The notes under the pieces: generated by a model
Told to the model about the DNA's origin: nothing
The model's input: the letters and a program-made list of their open reading frames with translations, nothing else
Database searches by the model: none
Position numbers and translations under genes: made by a program
DNA from: Streptomyces naganishii JCM 4654
Lineage (GTDB): Bacteria > Actinomycetota > Actinomycetes > Streptomycetales > Streptomycetaceae
Direction: 5' to 3'
DNA length: 64,000 nucleotides
NCBI RefSeq assembly: GCF_014650575.1
Contig: NZ_BMVF01000002.1
Coordinates: forward strand, 186,001-250,000
Part shown: positions 43,394 through 52,142 of the stretch, piece after piece
How the letters are laid out: every line of letters begins with the position of its first letter
Numbering within the stretch: position 1 is the stretch's first letter

Positions 43394-46096
43394 CTAACCG
43401 CCGTTGCCTCCGAAGAACCCTCCGCCGTTGCCATTGCCGTTGCCCCGGGTGGTTCCGGCGTTGCCGGCGCCGTTGCCGCCCGTGTCGGTCGGCGTGGGCG
43501 TCGGGGTGACGCCTCCGTCGGTGCCGCCGTTGCCCGTCTGGCCCCCGGTGTCGGTGCAGCCGAAGAAGCCGCAGTTCGACTGGGACGGTGTGGGCGTGGG
43601 GCTGGGCTGCGTCCGGCTCGGGGTGGGCTTCGGCGACGGGCTCGACTCCTGGCTCTGGGTGGCCGAGGGAGTGGGCGTCGGGCTCGGAGCAGCGTTGACG
43701 ATCTCGCCGATGGGGATGGGCGGCTCGAACGACTCCGCCGGCTGTCCCTGGAGGGCCTGGAGCATGTAGTCGTGCCAGATCTGGGCCGGGAACGAGGCGC
43801 CGTGGATCTTCTTCTGGCCGCCCGTGCCGTACATCTCCAGGAACGTGCGCGACTTGTTGTTGGCGTTGTCGTCCATCCGGAACATGCTGATCGCGGTGGA
43901 CAACTGCGGGGTGTAGCCGACGAACCAGGCCGACTTGTTGCCGTCCGTGGTACCGGTCTTGCCGGCCACGTCACGGCCGGGCAGCTGGGCGTTGGTGCCC
44001 GTGCCCTTGTCGACCACGGTCTTCAGGACGTCGGTGACGTTGTCGGCGACCGCGGCGGTGAAGGCCTGCTTGGTCGCGCTCTTGTGCTCGTAGATCGGGC
44101 CGTCCTTGTTCTCGACCTTCGTGACCGAGAACGGGTCGTTCTGCTTGCCGCTGGCGGCGAAGGTCGAGTACGCGCCCGCCATGCGGATGGCGCTGGGGTC
44201 GGAGATGCCGATGGAGAACGACGGGTAGGTGGTGCCGGTCAGGCTGCTCTGCAGCAGACCCGCGTCCAGCGCGGCCTGCTTCACCTTGTCCAGGCCCACG
44301 TCCATGCCGAGCTGCACGAAGGCGGAGTTCACCGACTCACGCATCGCCTCGCGCAGATCGATCATGTAGCTGGGCGGGGTGCCGTACGACTCGCCGCCGT
44401 CGTTGGTCTGGAGCCACTCCTCGCCCTTCTCGTTCTTCCAGATGTCCCCGTTGTACTCCTTGATCTTGAGCTTGTTCTGACCGCTGAAACGGCTCTTGGG
44501 GGAGACCTGGGTGCGTTCGTCCTGGGCCTGCGTCGGGTCGCCGTGCGGGTTGCGAACACCGTCCCGCATGGCCGCCGCCAGCACGAACGGCTTGAAGGTC
44601 GAGCCGACCTGGGCGCCGGTGGCGTCGGCGTTGTTCGTGAAGTGCTTGGTCCAGTCCTCGCCGCCGTAGATCGCCTTGATCGCGCCGGTGGACGGTTCCA
44701 CCGAGGCCCCGCCGAACTGGACGAACTTGTCGGTGTCCGGGCGCTGCTTCGGCTTGATGTTCTCCTTCTGGACCTTCTGGACCGCGTTCTTGAGCTCCTC
44801 GACCTTCTTCTTGTCGAAGGTCGTGTAGATCCGGTAGCCGCCCAGCTGGAGGTCGTTCGCGGTGATCTTGGTGTTGTGGATCAGGTAGCCCTTGGCGAGG
44901 TCGACCAGATAACCGATCTGCCCGCTCAGCCGGGTGTTGGCCCGGGGGCTCTGCACGTGCGGGAGGGTCTTGAACTCGGCCCGCCTGGCGGCGCTCAGGT
45001 GGCCGTACTTGACCATCTTGTCGAGCGTGTCCTGCATCTGCGCCTCGGCACGCCTCTTGTTGGCGTCGGGCGTGGCCGCCGGGTCGATGGACACCGAGCC
45101 GGCCGGGTCGTAGTAGGTGGCGCCCTTGAGCATCGCGGCCAGGAAGGCGCACTCGCCCTCGTTCAGGTTCTTGGCGTCCTTGTTGAAGTAGGCGTGCGCG
45201 GCCGCCTGGATCCCGTAGGCGCCCCGGCCGTAGTAGGCGGAGTTCAGGTAGCCCGCCATGATCTGGTCCTTCTTGACCGTGGCGCCCACCTTGATGGAGA
45301 TGAAGATCTCCTTGAACTTGCGGGTGATCGTCTGCGACTGGTCGTCGAGGCGCGCGTTCTTCACGTACTGCTGGGTGATGGTGGAGCCACCCTGCGTCTG
45401 GCCGCCGGTGGCCATGTTGAAGAGCGCTCGGGCGATGCCGTTGGGGTCGATGCCGCTGTCGGTGTAGAAGGTCTTGTTCTCCTGCGAGACGACGGCGTAC
45501 TGCATCGCCTTGGGGATGTCGGAGAGGTTGATGATCTGGCGGTTGACCTCGCCACCGGTGCGGACCATCTCGGAGCCGTCGGACCAGTAGTACACGTTGT
45601 TCTGCGCGGTCGCGGCCTGGGCGACGTTCGGCACGGACACCATCGCGTACCCGATGCCCGCCACCGCCACCAGGCTGCCGAGGAAGCCGATGAACAGGCC
45701 CGTCACGAGCTTCCAGGACGGCATCCAGCGCCGCCAGCCGTACTTGCCCGCGCGCGGATAGTCGATGAACCGCTTCTTGGCGGGTGGCGCCGGGCGCCCT
45801 CTGCCGCGTCCGGGCCCGTTCGGGCCGCCGGGCCGGCCGGGGTCCGCCGCTCTGCGCCGGCCTCCGCCCTTCTGTGCCGCGCGCCGGGCCTCGGCCCGGC
45901 TGCCGTAGGGGCGGTCCTCGCCCCCCGCGCCATGCGCATCCGACCCATAGGAACCGGTCCCATAGGAGTCGGCTGGAGACCCGGTGGCGCCTCGCGGTGC
46001 CGCACGGCGGCCGGAGGACGAACCGGACTGGCCGCGTCGGGCCGCGGCACGTCCGCCTCCCTGCGGCTGCGGCGGTTTGCGACGGTGCTCGCTCAT
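43394..46096 (-). CDS. Class A penicillin-binding protein (transglycosylase/transpeptidase)
   Basis: 900 aa. A basic, Gly/Arg-rich ~130-residue N-terminus in the cytoplasm; one membrane helix (KLVTGLFIGFLGSLVAVAGIGYAMV); a GT51 transglycosylase domain with catalytic Glu206 in VVSQENKTFY and GGSTITQQYVKN; a transpeptidase with Ser499-x2-Lys502 (STFK), SVN and Lys713-Thr-Gly (KTG). The C-terminal ~120 residues are Pro/Ser/Thr-rich then Gly/Asn-rich, with a possible disulphide loop CGFFGC. The usual GT51 motif EDRRFxxHxG reads QENKTFYTDSG here. ATG at 46096. Synteny fits M. tuberculosis ponA1. Confidence 0.95.
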   Translation of the reverse strand: MSEHRRKPPQPQGGGRAAARRGQSGSSSGRRAAPRGATGSPADSYGTGSYGSDAHGAGGEDRPYGSRAEARRAAQKGGGRRRAADPGRPGGPNGPGRGRGRPAPPAKKRFIDYPRAGKYGWRRWMPSWKLVTGLFIGFLGSLVAVAGIGYAMVSVPNVAQAATAQNNVYYWSDGSEMVRTGGEVNRQIINLSDIPKAMQYAVVSQENKTFYTDSGIDPNGIARALFNMATGGQTQGGSTITQQYVKNARLDDQSQTITRKFKEIFISIKVGATVKKDQIMAGYLNSAYYGRGAYGIQAAAHAYFNKDAKNLNEGECAFLAAMLKGATYYDPAGSVSIDPAATPDANKRRAEAQMQDTLDKMVKYGHLSAARRAEFKTLPHVQSPRANTRLSGQIGYLVDLAKGYLIHNTKITANDLQLGGYRIYTTFDKKKVEELKNAVQKVQKENIKPKQRPDTDKFVQFGGASVEPSTGAIKAIYGGEDWTKHFTNNADATGAQVGSTFKPFVLAAAMRDGVRNPHGDPTQAQDERTQVSPKSRFSGQNKLKIKEYNGDIWKNEKGEEWLQTNDGGESYGTPPSYMIDLREAMRESVNSAFVQLGMDVGLDKVKQAALDAGLLQSSLTGTTYPSFSIGISDPSAIRMAGAYSTFAASGKQNDPFSVTKVENKDGPIYEHKSATKQAFTAAVADNVTDVLKTVVDKGTGTNAQLPGRDVAGKTGTTDGNKSAWFVGYTPQLSTAISMFRMDDNANNKSRTFLEMYGTGGQKKIHGASFPAQIWHDYMLQALQGQPAESFEPPIPIGEIVNAAPSPTPTPSATQSQESSPSPKPTPSRTQPSPTPTPSQSNCGFFGCTDTGGQTGNGGTDGGVTPTPTPTDTGGNGAGNAGTTRGNGNGNGGGFFGGNGG

Positions 46097-46492
46097 CGAA
46101 CGACTACTCCTCGGGCAGGCGCACCTTTGCGCGCCTGGAAACGGCGGCTGGTTTCCGGTCCCCCCGAAGTACGGATGTGGTCGGTCGCGCATTCACCCGT
46201 ACTGCACCAGGGACGAGGACGTCCCCCGGCGTCACTCGGTTCCCGGTGGTGTGCATGGCGCACAGACTACGCACCGTCAAAACCCACCGAGCACAGAAGT
46301 TCACCCCAAATCAGGCAACTTGCCTCCCGCGAATCGGTGATGTGATCCCGTTCACCCTCACCCCCCTTGTCGCATCCGGGGGCCCGTTCTATCGTGCTGA
46401 TGTATCGAGTCGATACATCAGCACGGCATAAAGACCGTTCACGGCATCCGGAGTGGCCCCGCCGCCCGGATCGCGGCAGAGAGGAGGCGACG
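46097..46492. other. 396-bp divergent region between PBP and padR
   Basis: No gene seen. It carries the PBP promoter (unidentified) and the PadR operator at 46393-46425. The part 46280-46340 is relatively AT-rich. Confidence 0.5.
46393..46425. promoter_or_regulatory. Perfect 33-bp palindrome, probable PadR operator
   Basis: Two 16-bp arms (46393-46408 and 46410-46425) are exact reverse complements about a single central G. The core TGTATCGA-G-TCGATACA fits the ATGTAT...ATACAT style of PadR operators. It lies 67 bp before the padR start, so autoregulation and control of ino1 are likely. Confidence 0.8.
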
Positions 46493-47176
46493 ATGGGCCG
46501 GCGTTCCGGGATCCTGGAGTTCGCCGTACTCGGCCTGCTCCGCGAGTCCCCGATGCACGGCTATGAGCTGCGCAAACGACTCAACACATCACTGGGTGTG
46601 TTCCGTGCGTTCAGCTACGGCACGCTCTATCCCTGCCTCAAGACGCTGGTCGCGAGCGGCTGGTTGACGGAGGAACCGGGGAACACCTCCGAGGACGCCC
46701 TGGCCGCCCCGCTCGCCGGACGCCGCGCCAAGATCGTCTACCGGCTGACCGCGGAAGGTAAGGAGCACTTCGAGGAGCTGCTCTCCCAGACCGGTCCCGA
46801 CGCCTACGACGACGAGCACTTCGCCGCGCGCTTCGCCTTCTTCGGGCAGACCTCGCGCGACGTGCGCATGCGCGTCCTCGAGGGCCGTCGCAGCCGGCTC
46901 GAGGAGCGCCTGGAGAAGATGCGCGCCTCGCTGACGCGCACCCGGGAGCGCCTCGACGACTACACGCTTGAGCTCCAGCGCCACGGAATGGAGTCCGTGG
47001 AGCGCGAAGTGCGCTGGCTGAACGAGCTCATCGAGAGCGAGCGGGCGGGCCGGGACCTCAAGGGTTCCGCCTCCGGGGGGACCGCTCAGCAGGACACCAC
47101 CAATGGAACGACGGGCGGCCTGCCCCGGCCCGGGATGCCCTCCCGGCCGGATACGCCCGGCGACACCGCCACGTGA
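46493..47176 (+). CDS. PadR-family transcriptional regulator
   Basis: 227 aa. The N-terminal winged helix ILEFAVLGLLRESPMHGYELRKRLNTSLGVFRAFSYGTLYPCLKTLVASGWL is the PadR signature. A long C-terminal helical part (RRSRLEERLEKMRASLTRTRERLDDYTLELQRHGMESVEREVRWLNELIE) forms the dimer coiled coil, and the tail is Gly/Pro/Thr-rich. ATG at 46493 with GAGGAGG upstream. It probably binds the palindrome at 46393 and shares the transcript with ino1, 45 bp downstream. Confidence 0.93.
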   Translation: MGRRSGILEFAVLGLLRESPMHGYELRKRLNTSLGVFRAFSYGTLYPCLKTLVASGWLTEEPGNTSEDALAAPLAGRRAKIVYRLTAEGKEHFEELLSQTGPDAYDDEHFAARFAFFGQTSRDVRMRVLEGRRSRLEERLEKMRASLTRTRERLDDYTLELQRHGMESVEREVRWLNELIESERAGRDLKGSASGGTAQQDTTNGTTGGLPRPGMPSRPDTPGDTAT

Positions 47177-47221
47177 GGTCCCGCCGGGGCTTCACCGAGT
47201 ACACACAGGGAGCAACCGCCA

Positions 47222-48304
47222 ATGGGTTCGGTTCGCGTAGCCATCGTCGGCGTGGGCAACTGCGCCGCGTCGCTGGTGCAGGGCGTCGAGTACTACAAGG
47301 ACGCCGACCCGGCGTCCAAGGTCCCGGGCCTCATGCACGTGCAGTTCGGCGACTACCACGTGCGTGACGTCGAGTTCGTCGCCGCCTTCGACGTCGACGC
47401 GAAGAAGGTCGGCCTCGACCTCGCGGACGCCATCGGCGCCTCCGAGAACAACACCATCAAGATCTGCGACGTGCCCTCCACCGGTGTGAAGGTCCAGCGC
47501 GGTCACACCCTCGACGGCCTCGGCAAGTACTACCGCCTCACCATCGAGGAGTCCGCCGAGGAGCCGGTCGACGTCGTCCAGGTCCTCAAGGACAAGCAGG
47601 TCGACGTCCTGGTCTGCTACCTGCCCGTGGGCTCCGAGGACGCGGCGAAGTTCTACGCCCAGTGCGCCATCGACGCCAAGGTCGCCTTCGTCAACGCCCT
47701 CCCGGTCTTCATCGCCGGCACCAAGGAGTGGGCCGACAAGTTCACCGAGGCGGGCGTCCCGATCGTCGGCGACGACATCAAGTCCCAGGTCGGCGCCACC
47801 ATCACGCACCGGGTCATGGCGAAGCTGTTCGAGGACCGCGGCGTCATCCTGGACCGCACGATGCAGCTGAACGTCGGCGGCAACATGGACTTCAAGAACA
47901 TGCTCGAGCGCGAGCGCCTTGAGTCCAAGAAGATCTCCAAGACCCAGGCCGTCACCTCCCAGATCCCCGACCGGGACCTCGGCGAGAAGAACGTCCACAT
48001 CGGCCCGTCCGACTACGTGGCCTGGCTCGACGACCGCAAGTGGGCCTACGTCCGCCTCGAGGGCCGCGCCTTCGGCGACGTCCCGTTGAACCTCGAGTAC
48101 AAGCTCGAGGTGTGGGACTCCCCGAACTCCGCGGGTGTCATCATCGACGCCCTGCGCGCCGCGAAGATCGCCAAGGACCGCGGCATCGGCGGCCCGATCC
48201 TGTCGGCGTCCTCCTACTTCATGAAGTCCCCGCCGGTGCAGTACTTCGACGACGAGGCCCGCGAGAACGTGGAGAAGTTCATCCGCGGCGACGTCGAGCG
48301 CTGA
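47222..48304 (+). CDS. ino1: Inositol-3-phosphate synthase
   Basis: 360 aa, the short actinobacterial form. It cyclises glucose-6-phosphate to myo-inositol-3-phosphate, the first step to mycothiol and phosphatidylinositol. NAD-binding [12 protein letters not shown] at the N-terminus and the catalytic [20 protein letters not shown] and [14 protein letters not shown] regions are present. Co-linear with padR, as in Rv0047c-Rv0046c of M. tuberculosis. A strong terminator follows. Confidence 0.97.
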   Translation: MGSVRVAIVGVGNCAASLVQGVEYYKDADPASKVPGLMHVQFGDYHVRDVEFVAAFDVDAKKVGLDLADAIGASENNTIKICDVPSTGVKVQRGHTLDGLGKYYRLTIEESAEEPVDVVQVLKDKQVDVLVCYLPVGSEDAAKFYAQCAIDAKVAFVNALPVFIAGTKEWADKFTEAGVPIVGDDIKSQVGATITHRVMAKLFEDRGVILDRTMQLNVGGNMDFKNMLERERLESKKISKTQAVTSQIPDRDLGEKNVHIGPSDYVAWLDDRKWAYVRLEGRAFGDVPLNLEYKLEVWDSPNSAGVIIDALRAAKIAKDRGIGGPILSASSYFMKSPPVQYFDDEARENVEKFIRGDVER

Positions 48305-48331
48305 CGGGAAACCCGCTCCTGCCAGGGCTGT

Positions 48332-48364
48332 CGAGGGTCCCCGGGTGCTCCCCGGGGACCCTCG
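48332..48364 (+). terminator. Terminator of the padR-ino1 operon
   Basis: GC-rich hairpin, about 14 bp of stem (48332-48345 with 48351-48364) around a short loop starting TGCT. It ends ino1 before the MFS gene. Confidence 0.85.
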
Positions 48365-48385
48365 GCGTATGTGAGGCTGTGCCCC

Positions 48386-49648
48386 ATGGCCGTCGTCCGT
48401 GACCTGCGCGTCCTGCTGCGCCACCGGGACTTCCGGCGCCTGCTCGCCGTACGGCTGCTGTCCCAGGGCGCCGACGGCGTCTACCAGGTCGCGCTCGCCA
48501 CCTACGTCGTCTTCTCCCCGGAACGGCAGACCTCGGCCGCCGCCGTCGCCTCCGCGATGGCCGTGCTGCTCCTGCCCTACTCCCTGGTCGGGCCGTTCGC
48601 CGGCGTCCTGCTGGACCGCTGGCGACGCCGCCAGGTCCTGCTGCACGGCAACCTGGCGCGCGCGGCGATGGCGGCCGCCACGGCCGTGCTGATGGTGGCC
48701 TCCGTCCCGGACTGGCTGTTCTACGTCTCCGCGCTGTGCGTCACCGCGGTCAACCGCTTCGTCCTGTCCGGGCTGTCCGCCGCGCTGCCGCGCGTGGTCG
48801 ACGCCGAGCGACTGGTGATGGCCAACTCCCTCTCACCGACCGCCGGGTCACTGGCCGCCTTCGCGGGCGGCGGCCTCGCCTTCGCCGTACGCCTGGCGGG
48901 CGCGGACTCCGACGCGGCCGTCGTCCTGCTCGGAGCCGCCCTGTATCTGTGCGCGGCGCTCACCTCCCTGCTGATGGCCCCGGGACTGCTCGGCCCCGAC
49001 CGGGCCCTGACGCGGCCGCGGCTGAGCACGGCGGTGACCGGAACCGCACGCCGGCTGGCGGCGGGCATACGCCACCTCGCCGCGCCGCCGCGCCGGGAGG
49101 CCGCCTGGGCGCTGGCCGCGATGACGCTGATGCGGTTCTGCTACGGCGCGCTGACCGTGATGGTGCTGATGCTGTGCCGCTACGGACTGACGTCGGGCCC
49201 GAGGGAGGGACTGCGCCTGCTCGGACTGGCGCTGGGCGTCTCCGGCGCCGGCTTCTTCGCCGCCGCCCTCGTGACGCCCTGGGCGGCCGGGCGTCTGGGC
49301 CCCGCCCGCTGGATCGTCGTGTGCGCCGGGTCCGCGGCGGTCCTGGAGCCCGCCCTCGGCCTGCCCTTCGCCACCGGCCCGCTGCTGGCGGCCGCCTTCG
49401 TGTTGGGACTGACCACCCAGGGCGCGAAGATCGCCACGGACACGGTGGTGCAGTCCGCGGTCGAGGACGGCTTCCGCGGCCGGATCTTCTCCCTCTACGA
49501 CGTGCTCTTCAATGCCGCTTTCGTCGGCGCCGCGGGCGTCGCCGCGCTCATGCTGCCCCCGGACGGCCGCTCGGCCGTGCTCGTGGTGACGATCGCCGTG
49601 ATCTACGGAGTGGTTGCGGTGGCTATGGCCCGCTTTGAACGCCGGTAA
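48386..49648 (+). CDS. MFS transporter
   Basis: 420 aa with about twelve hydrophobic segments, typical of MFS exporters. Seen: HRDFRRLLAVRLLSQGADGVYQVALATYVVF, and the first loop motif PFAGVLLDRWRRRQVL. ATG at 48386 has no clear ribosome-binding site and may be leaderless. Substrate unknown. It follows ino1 after a terminator. Confidence 0.88.
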   Translation: MAVVRDLRVLLRHRDFRRLLAVRLLSQGADGVYQVALATYVVFSPERQTSAAAVASAMAVLLLPYSLVGPFAGVLLDRWRRRQVLLHGNLARAAMAAATAVLMVASVPDWLFYVSALCVTAVNRFVLSGLSAALPRVVDAERLVMANSLSPTAGSLAAFAGGGLAFAVRLAGADSDAAVVLLGAALYLCAALTSLLMAPGLLGPDRALTRPRLSTAVTGTARRLAAGIRHLAAPPRREAAWALAAMTLMRFCYGALTVMVLMLCRYGLTSGPREGLRLLGLALGVSGAGFFAAALVTPWAAGRLGPARWIVVCAGSAAVLEPALGLPFATGPLLAAAFVLGLTTQGAKIATDTVVQSAVEDGFRGRIFSLYDVLFNAAFVGAAGVAALMLPPDGRSAVLVVTIAVIYGVVAVAMARFERR

Positions 49649-49773
49649 GTGTCACATCAAAGAAACAGAGTCCCTGCGGATTACAGCGTTGTCAGTGGCG
49701 GCCTGTAGCTTACGTGCGTCTTATTTCGACGCCATGTTCGCGTCATCATGCTGATGTTCGAGGGGGACCCCCA

Positions 49774-50265
49774 GTGACCACTCCGCCGCCCCAGGGCCAG
49801 AACCCGTACGCCCAGGCGCCCACCGCTCCCATGGGGCAGCAGCCCGGCCAGCCGGGAGTCCCGCAGCAGCAGCCGTACGCCCCCTTCCCGCAGCAGCAGG
49901 GCGCGCCGGTTCCGCCGCCGCCCGCGCCGGCGAAGCCCGGCCGGAAGAATGCCCTCCGCATCGTCGGATCGATCGTCGTCCTGATCATCGCCGCCGCCGT
50001 GAAGTTCGGCATCGGCTGGTGGGCCAGCGAGACCGACGCCGAGACGACTTCGGTCGGCGCCTGCATGCACAACGACGGCACGGAAACCAACGCCGACCTC
50101 AACGAGGTCGACTGCTCGTCCAGCAAGGCCCAGTACAAGGTGGTCCAGAAGTTCGACGGCTCCACCGACGAGAACAAGTGCAAGGCCGTCAGCGACGCGA
50201 CGATCTCCTACGTCCAGACCGGCACCGGCCACAATGTGGTGCTCTGCCTCAAGGAAGCCAAGTAG
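49774..50265 (+). CDS. LppU/SCO3897-type membrane-anchored protein
   Basis: 163 aa. Residues 1-~60 are Pro/Gln-rich and disordered (cytoplasmic). One helix (NALRIVGSIVVLIIAAAVKFGIGWWA) follows, then an extracellular domain of ~85 residues with four cysteines in ACMHND, VDCSSS, NKCKAV and VVLCLKEA. The four-cysteine pattern matches the LppU family of mycobacteria. GTG at 49774, seven bases after GGGGG. The gap after it holds two parS sites. Confidence 0.85.
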   Translation: MTTPPPQGQNPYAQAPTAPMGQQPGQPGVPQQQPYAPFPQQQGAPVPPPPAPAKPGRKNALRIVGSIVVLIIAAAVKFGIGWWASETDAETTSVGACMHNDGTETNADLNEVDCSSSKAQYKVVQKFDGSTDENKCKAVSDATISYVQTGTGHNVVLCLKEAK

Positions 50266-50278
50266 CGCCTGGGTGAGT

Positions 50279-50326
50279 CATGACGAAGGGGCGATGTTTC
50301 ACGTGAAACATCGCCCCTTCGTCATG
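50279..50326. terminator. 48-bp perfect palindrome with parS at its centre
   Basis: Arms 50279-50302 and 50303-50326 are exact reverse complements with no loop; the central 14 bp (50296-50309) are parS. It starts 14 bp after the LppU-like gene stop. Confidence 0.85.
50296..50309. other. parS site (exact)
   Basis: Exact parS at the centre of the 48-bp palindrome. Confidence 0.95.
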
Positions 50327-50350
50327 GGCGGACGAGCTCGTCGGAGTCAT

Positions 50351-50382
50351 CGGGGTCATGTTTCACGTGAAACATGACCCCG
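50351..50382. terminator. 32-bp perfect palindrome with parS at its centre
   Basis: Arms 50351-50366 and 50367-50382 are exact reverse complements; parS is 50360-50373. It precedes the CCA transferase stop on the minus strand, so it can serve as that gene's terminator. Confidence 0.82.
50360..50373. other. parS site (exact)
   Basis: Exact parS, 64 bp from the neighbouring copy, between convergent genes. Confidence 0.95.
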
Positions 50383-50406
50383 CGCCCACGGACTCGGCTC
50401 TCCTGG

Positions 50407-51888
50407 TCAGCTCCGCTCGTCCTGCTCCTGCTGCGCCCACCACTCCTTGAGTGCTGCCACTGCCGCGTCGTGCTCCATCGGGCCGTGCTCGAGGCGCAGC
50501 TCCAGCATGTGCTTGTAGGCCCTGCCGACGGCCGGGCCCGGCTTGACGCCCAGGATCTCCATGATCTGGTTGCCGTCGAGGTCAGGGCGGATCGCGTCCA
50601 GCTGCTCCTGCTCCTGGAGCTCGGAAATGCGCTTCTCCAGCCCGTCGTACGCCCGCGACAGCGCGGCCGCCTTCCGCTTGTTGCGCGTGGTGCAGTCCGA
50701 GCGGGTCAGCTTGTGCAGGCGGTCCAGGAGCAGGCCGGCGTCACGCACGTAGCGGCGGACCGCGGAGTCCGTCCACTCGCCGGTGCCGTAGCCGTGGAAG
50801 CGCAGATGCAGTTCGACCAGGTGCGAGACGTCCTTCACCAGCTCGTTGGAGTACTTCAGAGCGGTCATGCGCTTCTTGGTCATCTTCGCGCCGACCACCT
50901 CGTGGTGGTGGAAGGAGACCCTGCCGTCCTTCTCGAAGCGGCGGGTGCGCGGCTTGCCGATGTCGTGCAGCAGGGCGGCCAGCCGGAGGGTCAGGTCGGG
51001 CCCGTCCTCCTCCAGCGCCATGGCCTGCTCCAGCACGATCAGCGTGTGGTCGTAGACGTCCTTGTGCCGGTGGTGCTCGTCGCTCTCGAGGCGCAGCGCG
51101 GGCAGCTCGGGCAGGACGTGGTCGGCGAGGCCGGTCTCGACAAGCAGGGTCAGGCCCTTGCGCGGATGAGCGGAGAGGATCAGCTTGTTCAGCTCGTCCC
51201 GCACCCGCTCGGCCGAGACGATCTCGATACGGCCGGCCATCTCCCTCATCGCGGCGACGACCTCGGGGGCGACCTCGAAGTCGAGCTGAGCGGCGAAGCG
51301 CGCCGCCCGCATCATGCGCAGCGGGTCGTCGGAGAAGGACTCCTCGGGCGTCCCGGGAGTGCGCAGCACCCGCGCCGCCAGGTCGCCCAGCCCGCCGTGC
51401 GGGTCGATGAACTCCTTCTCCGGCAGCGCCAGCGCCATCGCGTTGACCGTGAAGTCACGCCGGACGAGGTCCTCCTCGATGGAGTCGCCGTAGGACACCT
51501 CCGGCTTGCGGGAGGTCCGGTCGTAGGCCTCCGACCGGTAGGTGGTGACCTCGATCTGGAAGCAGCGCTCGGCGCCCTCGACCCGCGCCTTCTTCTGCGC
51601 GCCGACCGTGCCGAAAGCGATCCCGACCTCCCAGACGGCGTCCGCCCACGGCCGCACGATCTTCAGTACGTCCTCGGGCCGGGCGTCGGTCGTGAAGTCC
51701 AGGTCGTTCCCGAGCCGGCCGAGCAGCGCGTCCCGGACCGAGCCGCCGACCAGGGCGAGTGAGAACCCGGCCTCCTGGAAGCGGCGCGCGAGATCGTCGG
51801 CGACAGGGGCCACCCGCAGCAGTTCGCTCACCGCGCGCTGCTGCACCTGGCTCAGGGCAGTGGGGTTGTCTTCGTTGGCGTTCGGCAC
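50407..51888 (-). CDS. pcnA: CCA tRNA nucleotidyltransferase / poly(A) polymerase family
   Basis: 493 aa from a GTG start giving MPNANEDN. The nucleotidyltransferase domain has GGSVRDALLG and DLDFTT (metal-binding Asp pair), then the RNA-binding helices and an HD domain, HDIGKPRTRRF. Class II CCA-adding or poly(A) polymerase. In M. tuberculosis the counterpart is pcnA (Rv3907c). Starts further upstream, to 51957, are open but lack a signal. It is divergent from the DUF6049 gene. Confidence 0.92.
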   Translation of the reverse strand: MPNANEDNPTALSQVQQRAVSELLRVAPVADDLARRFQEAGFSLALVGGSVRDALLGRLGNDLDFTTDARPEDVLKIVRPWADAVWEVGIAFGTVGAQKKARVEGAERCFQIEVTTYRSEAYDRTSRKPEVSYGDSIEEDLVRRDFTVNAMALALPEKEFIDPHGGLGDLAARVLRTPGTPEESFSDDPLRMMRAARFAAQLDFEVAPEVVAAMREMAGRIEIVSAERVRDELNKLILSAHPRKGLTLLVETGLADHVLPELPALRLESDEHHRHKDVYDHTLIVLEQAMALEEDGPDLTLRLAALLHDIGKPRTRRFEKDGRVSFHHHEVVGAKMTKKRMTALKYSNELVKDVSHLVELHLRFHGYGTGEWTDSAVRRYVRDAGLLLDRLHKLTRSDCTTRNKRKAAALSRAYDGLEKRISELQEQEQLDAIRPDLDGNQIMEILGVKPGPAVGRAYKHMLELRLEHGPMEHDAAVAALKEWWAQQEQDERS

Positions 51889-52142
51889 AACAGAAGAGGG
51901 TACGTGGCCGGGGCGCCCGGCCGCCTCGCCATTGACGGCCTGGACAGCTCGTCCCATACAGCCACAAGCACAGCTCTTGTGACCTACGGAACAGGTCCCC
52001 CATATTCGTGCGCATCAGGGCGCTCCGCGGCTCCGAGCCGATCTTGGGGCCGCCTCCGCGGCACTTCCCCTGGGCGCGCATCGTTACGATGCCTGGACGC
52101 ACATTCCGAGACCACTGACGACGACGAGGGACGGGCGAGCGC
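51889..52142. other. Divergent promoter region between pcnA and the DUF6049 gene
   Basis: 254 bp with no gene. Both flanking promoters must lie here; no clear -10/-35 pair or operator is seen. Confidence 0.4.

Noticed and set aside
43322-46345. 1007-codon open frame on the plus strand opposite the PBP gene
   Set aside because: Antisense shadow caused by high third-position GC; low-complexity Val/Leu/Gly/Arg/Asp composition, no motifs, and the minus-strand PBP is unambiguous.
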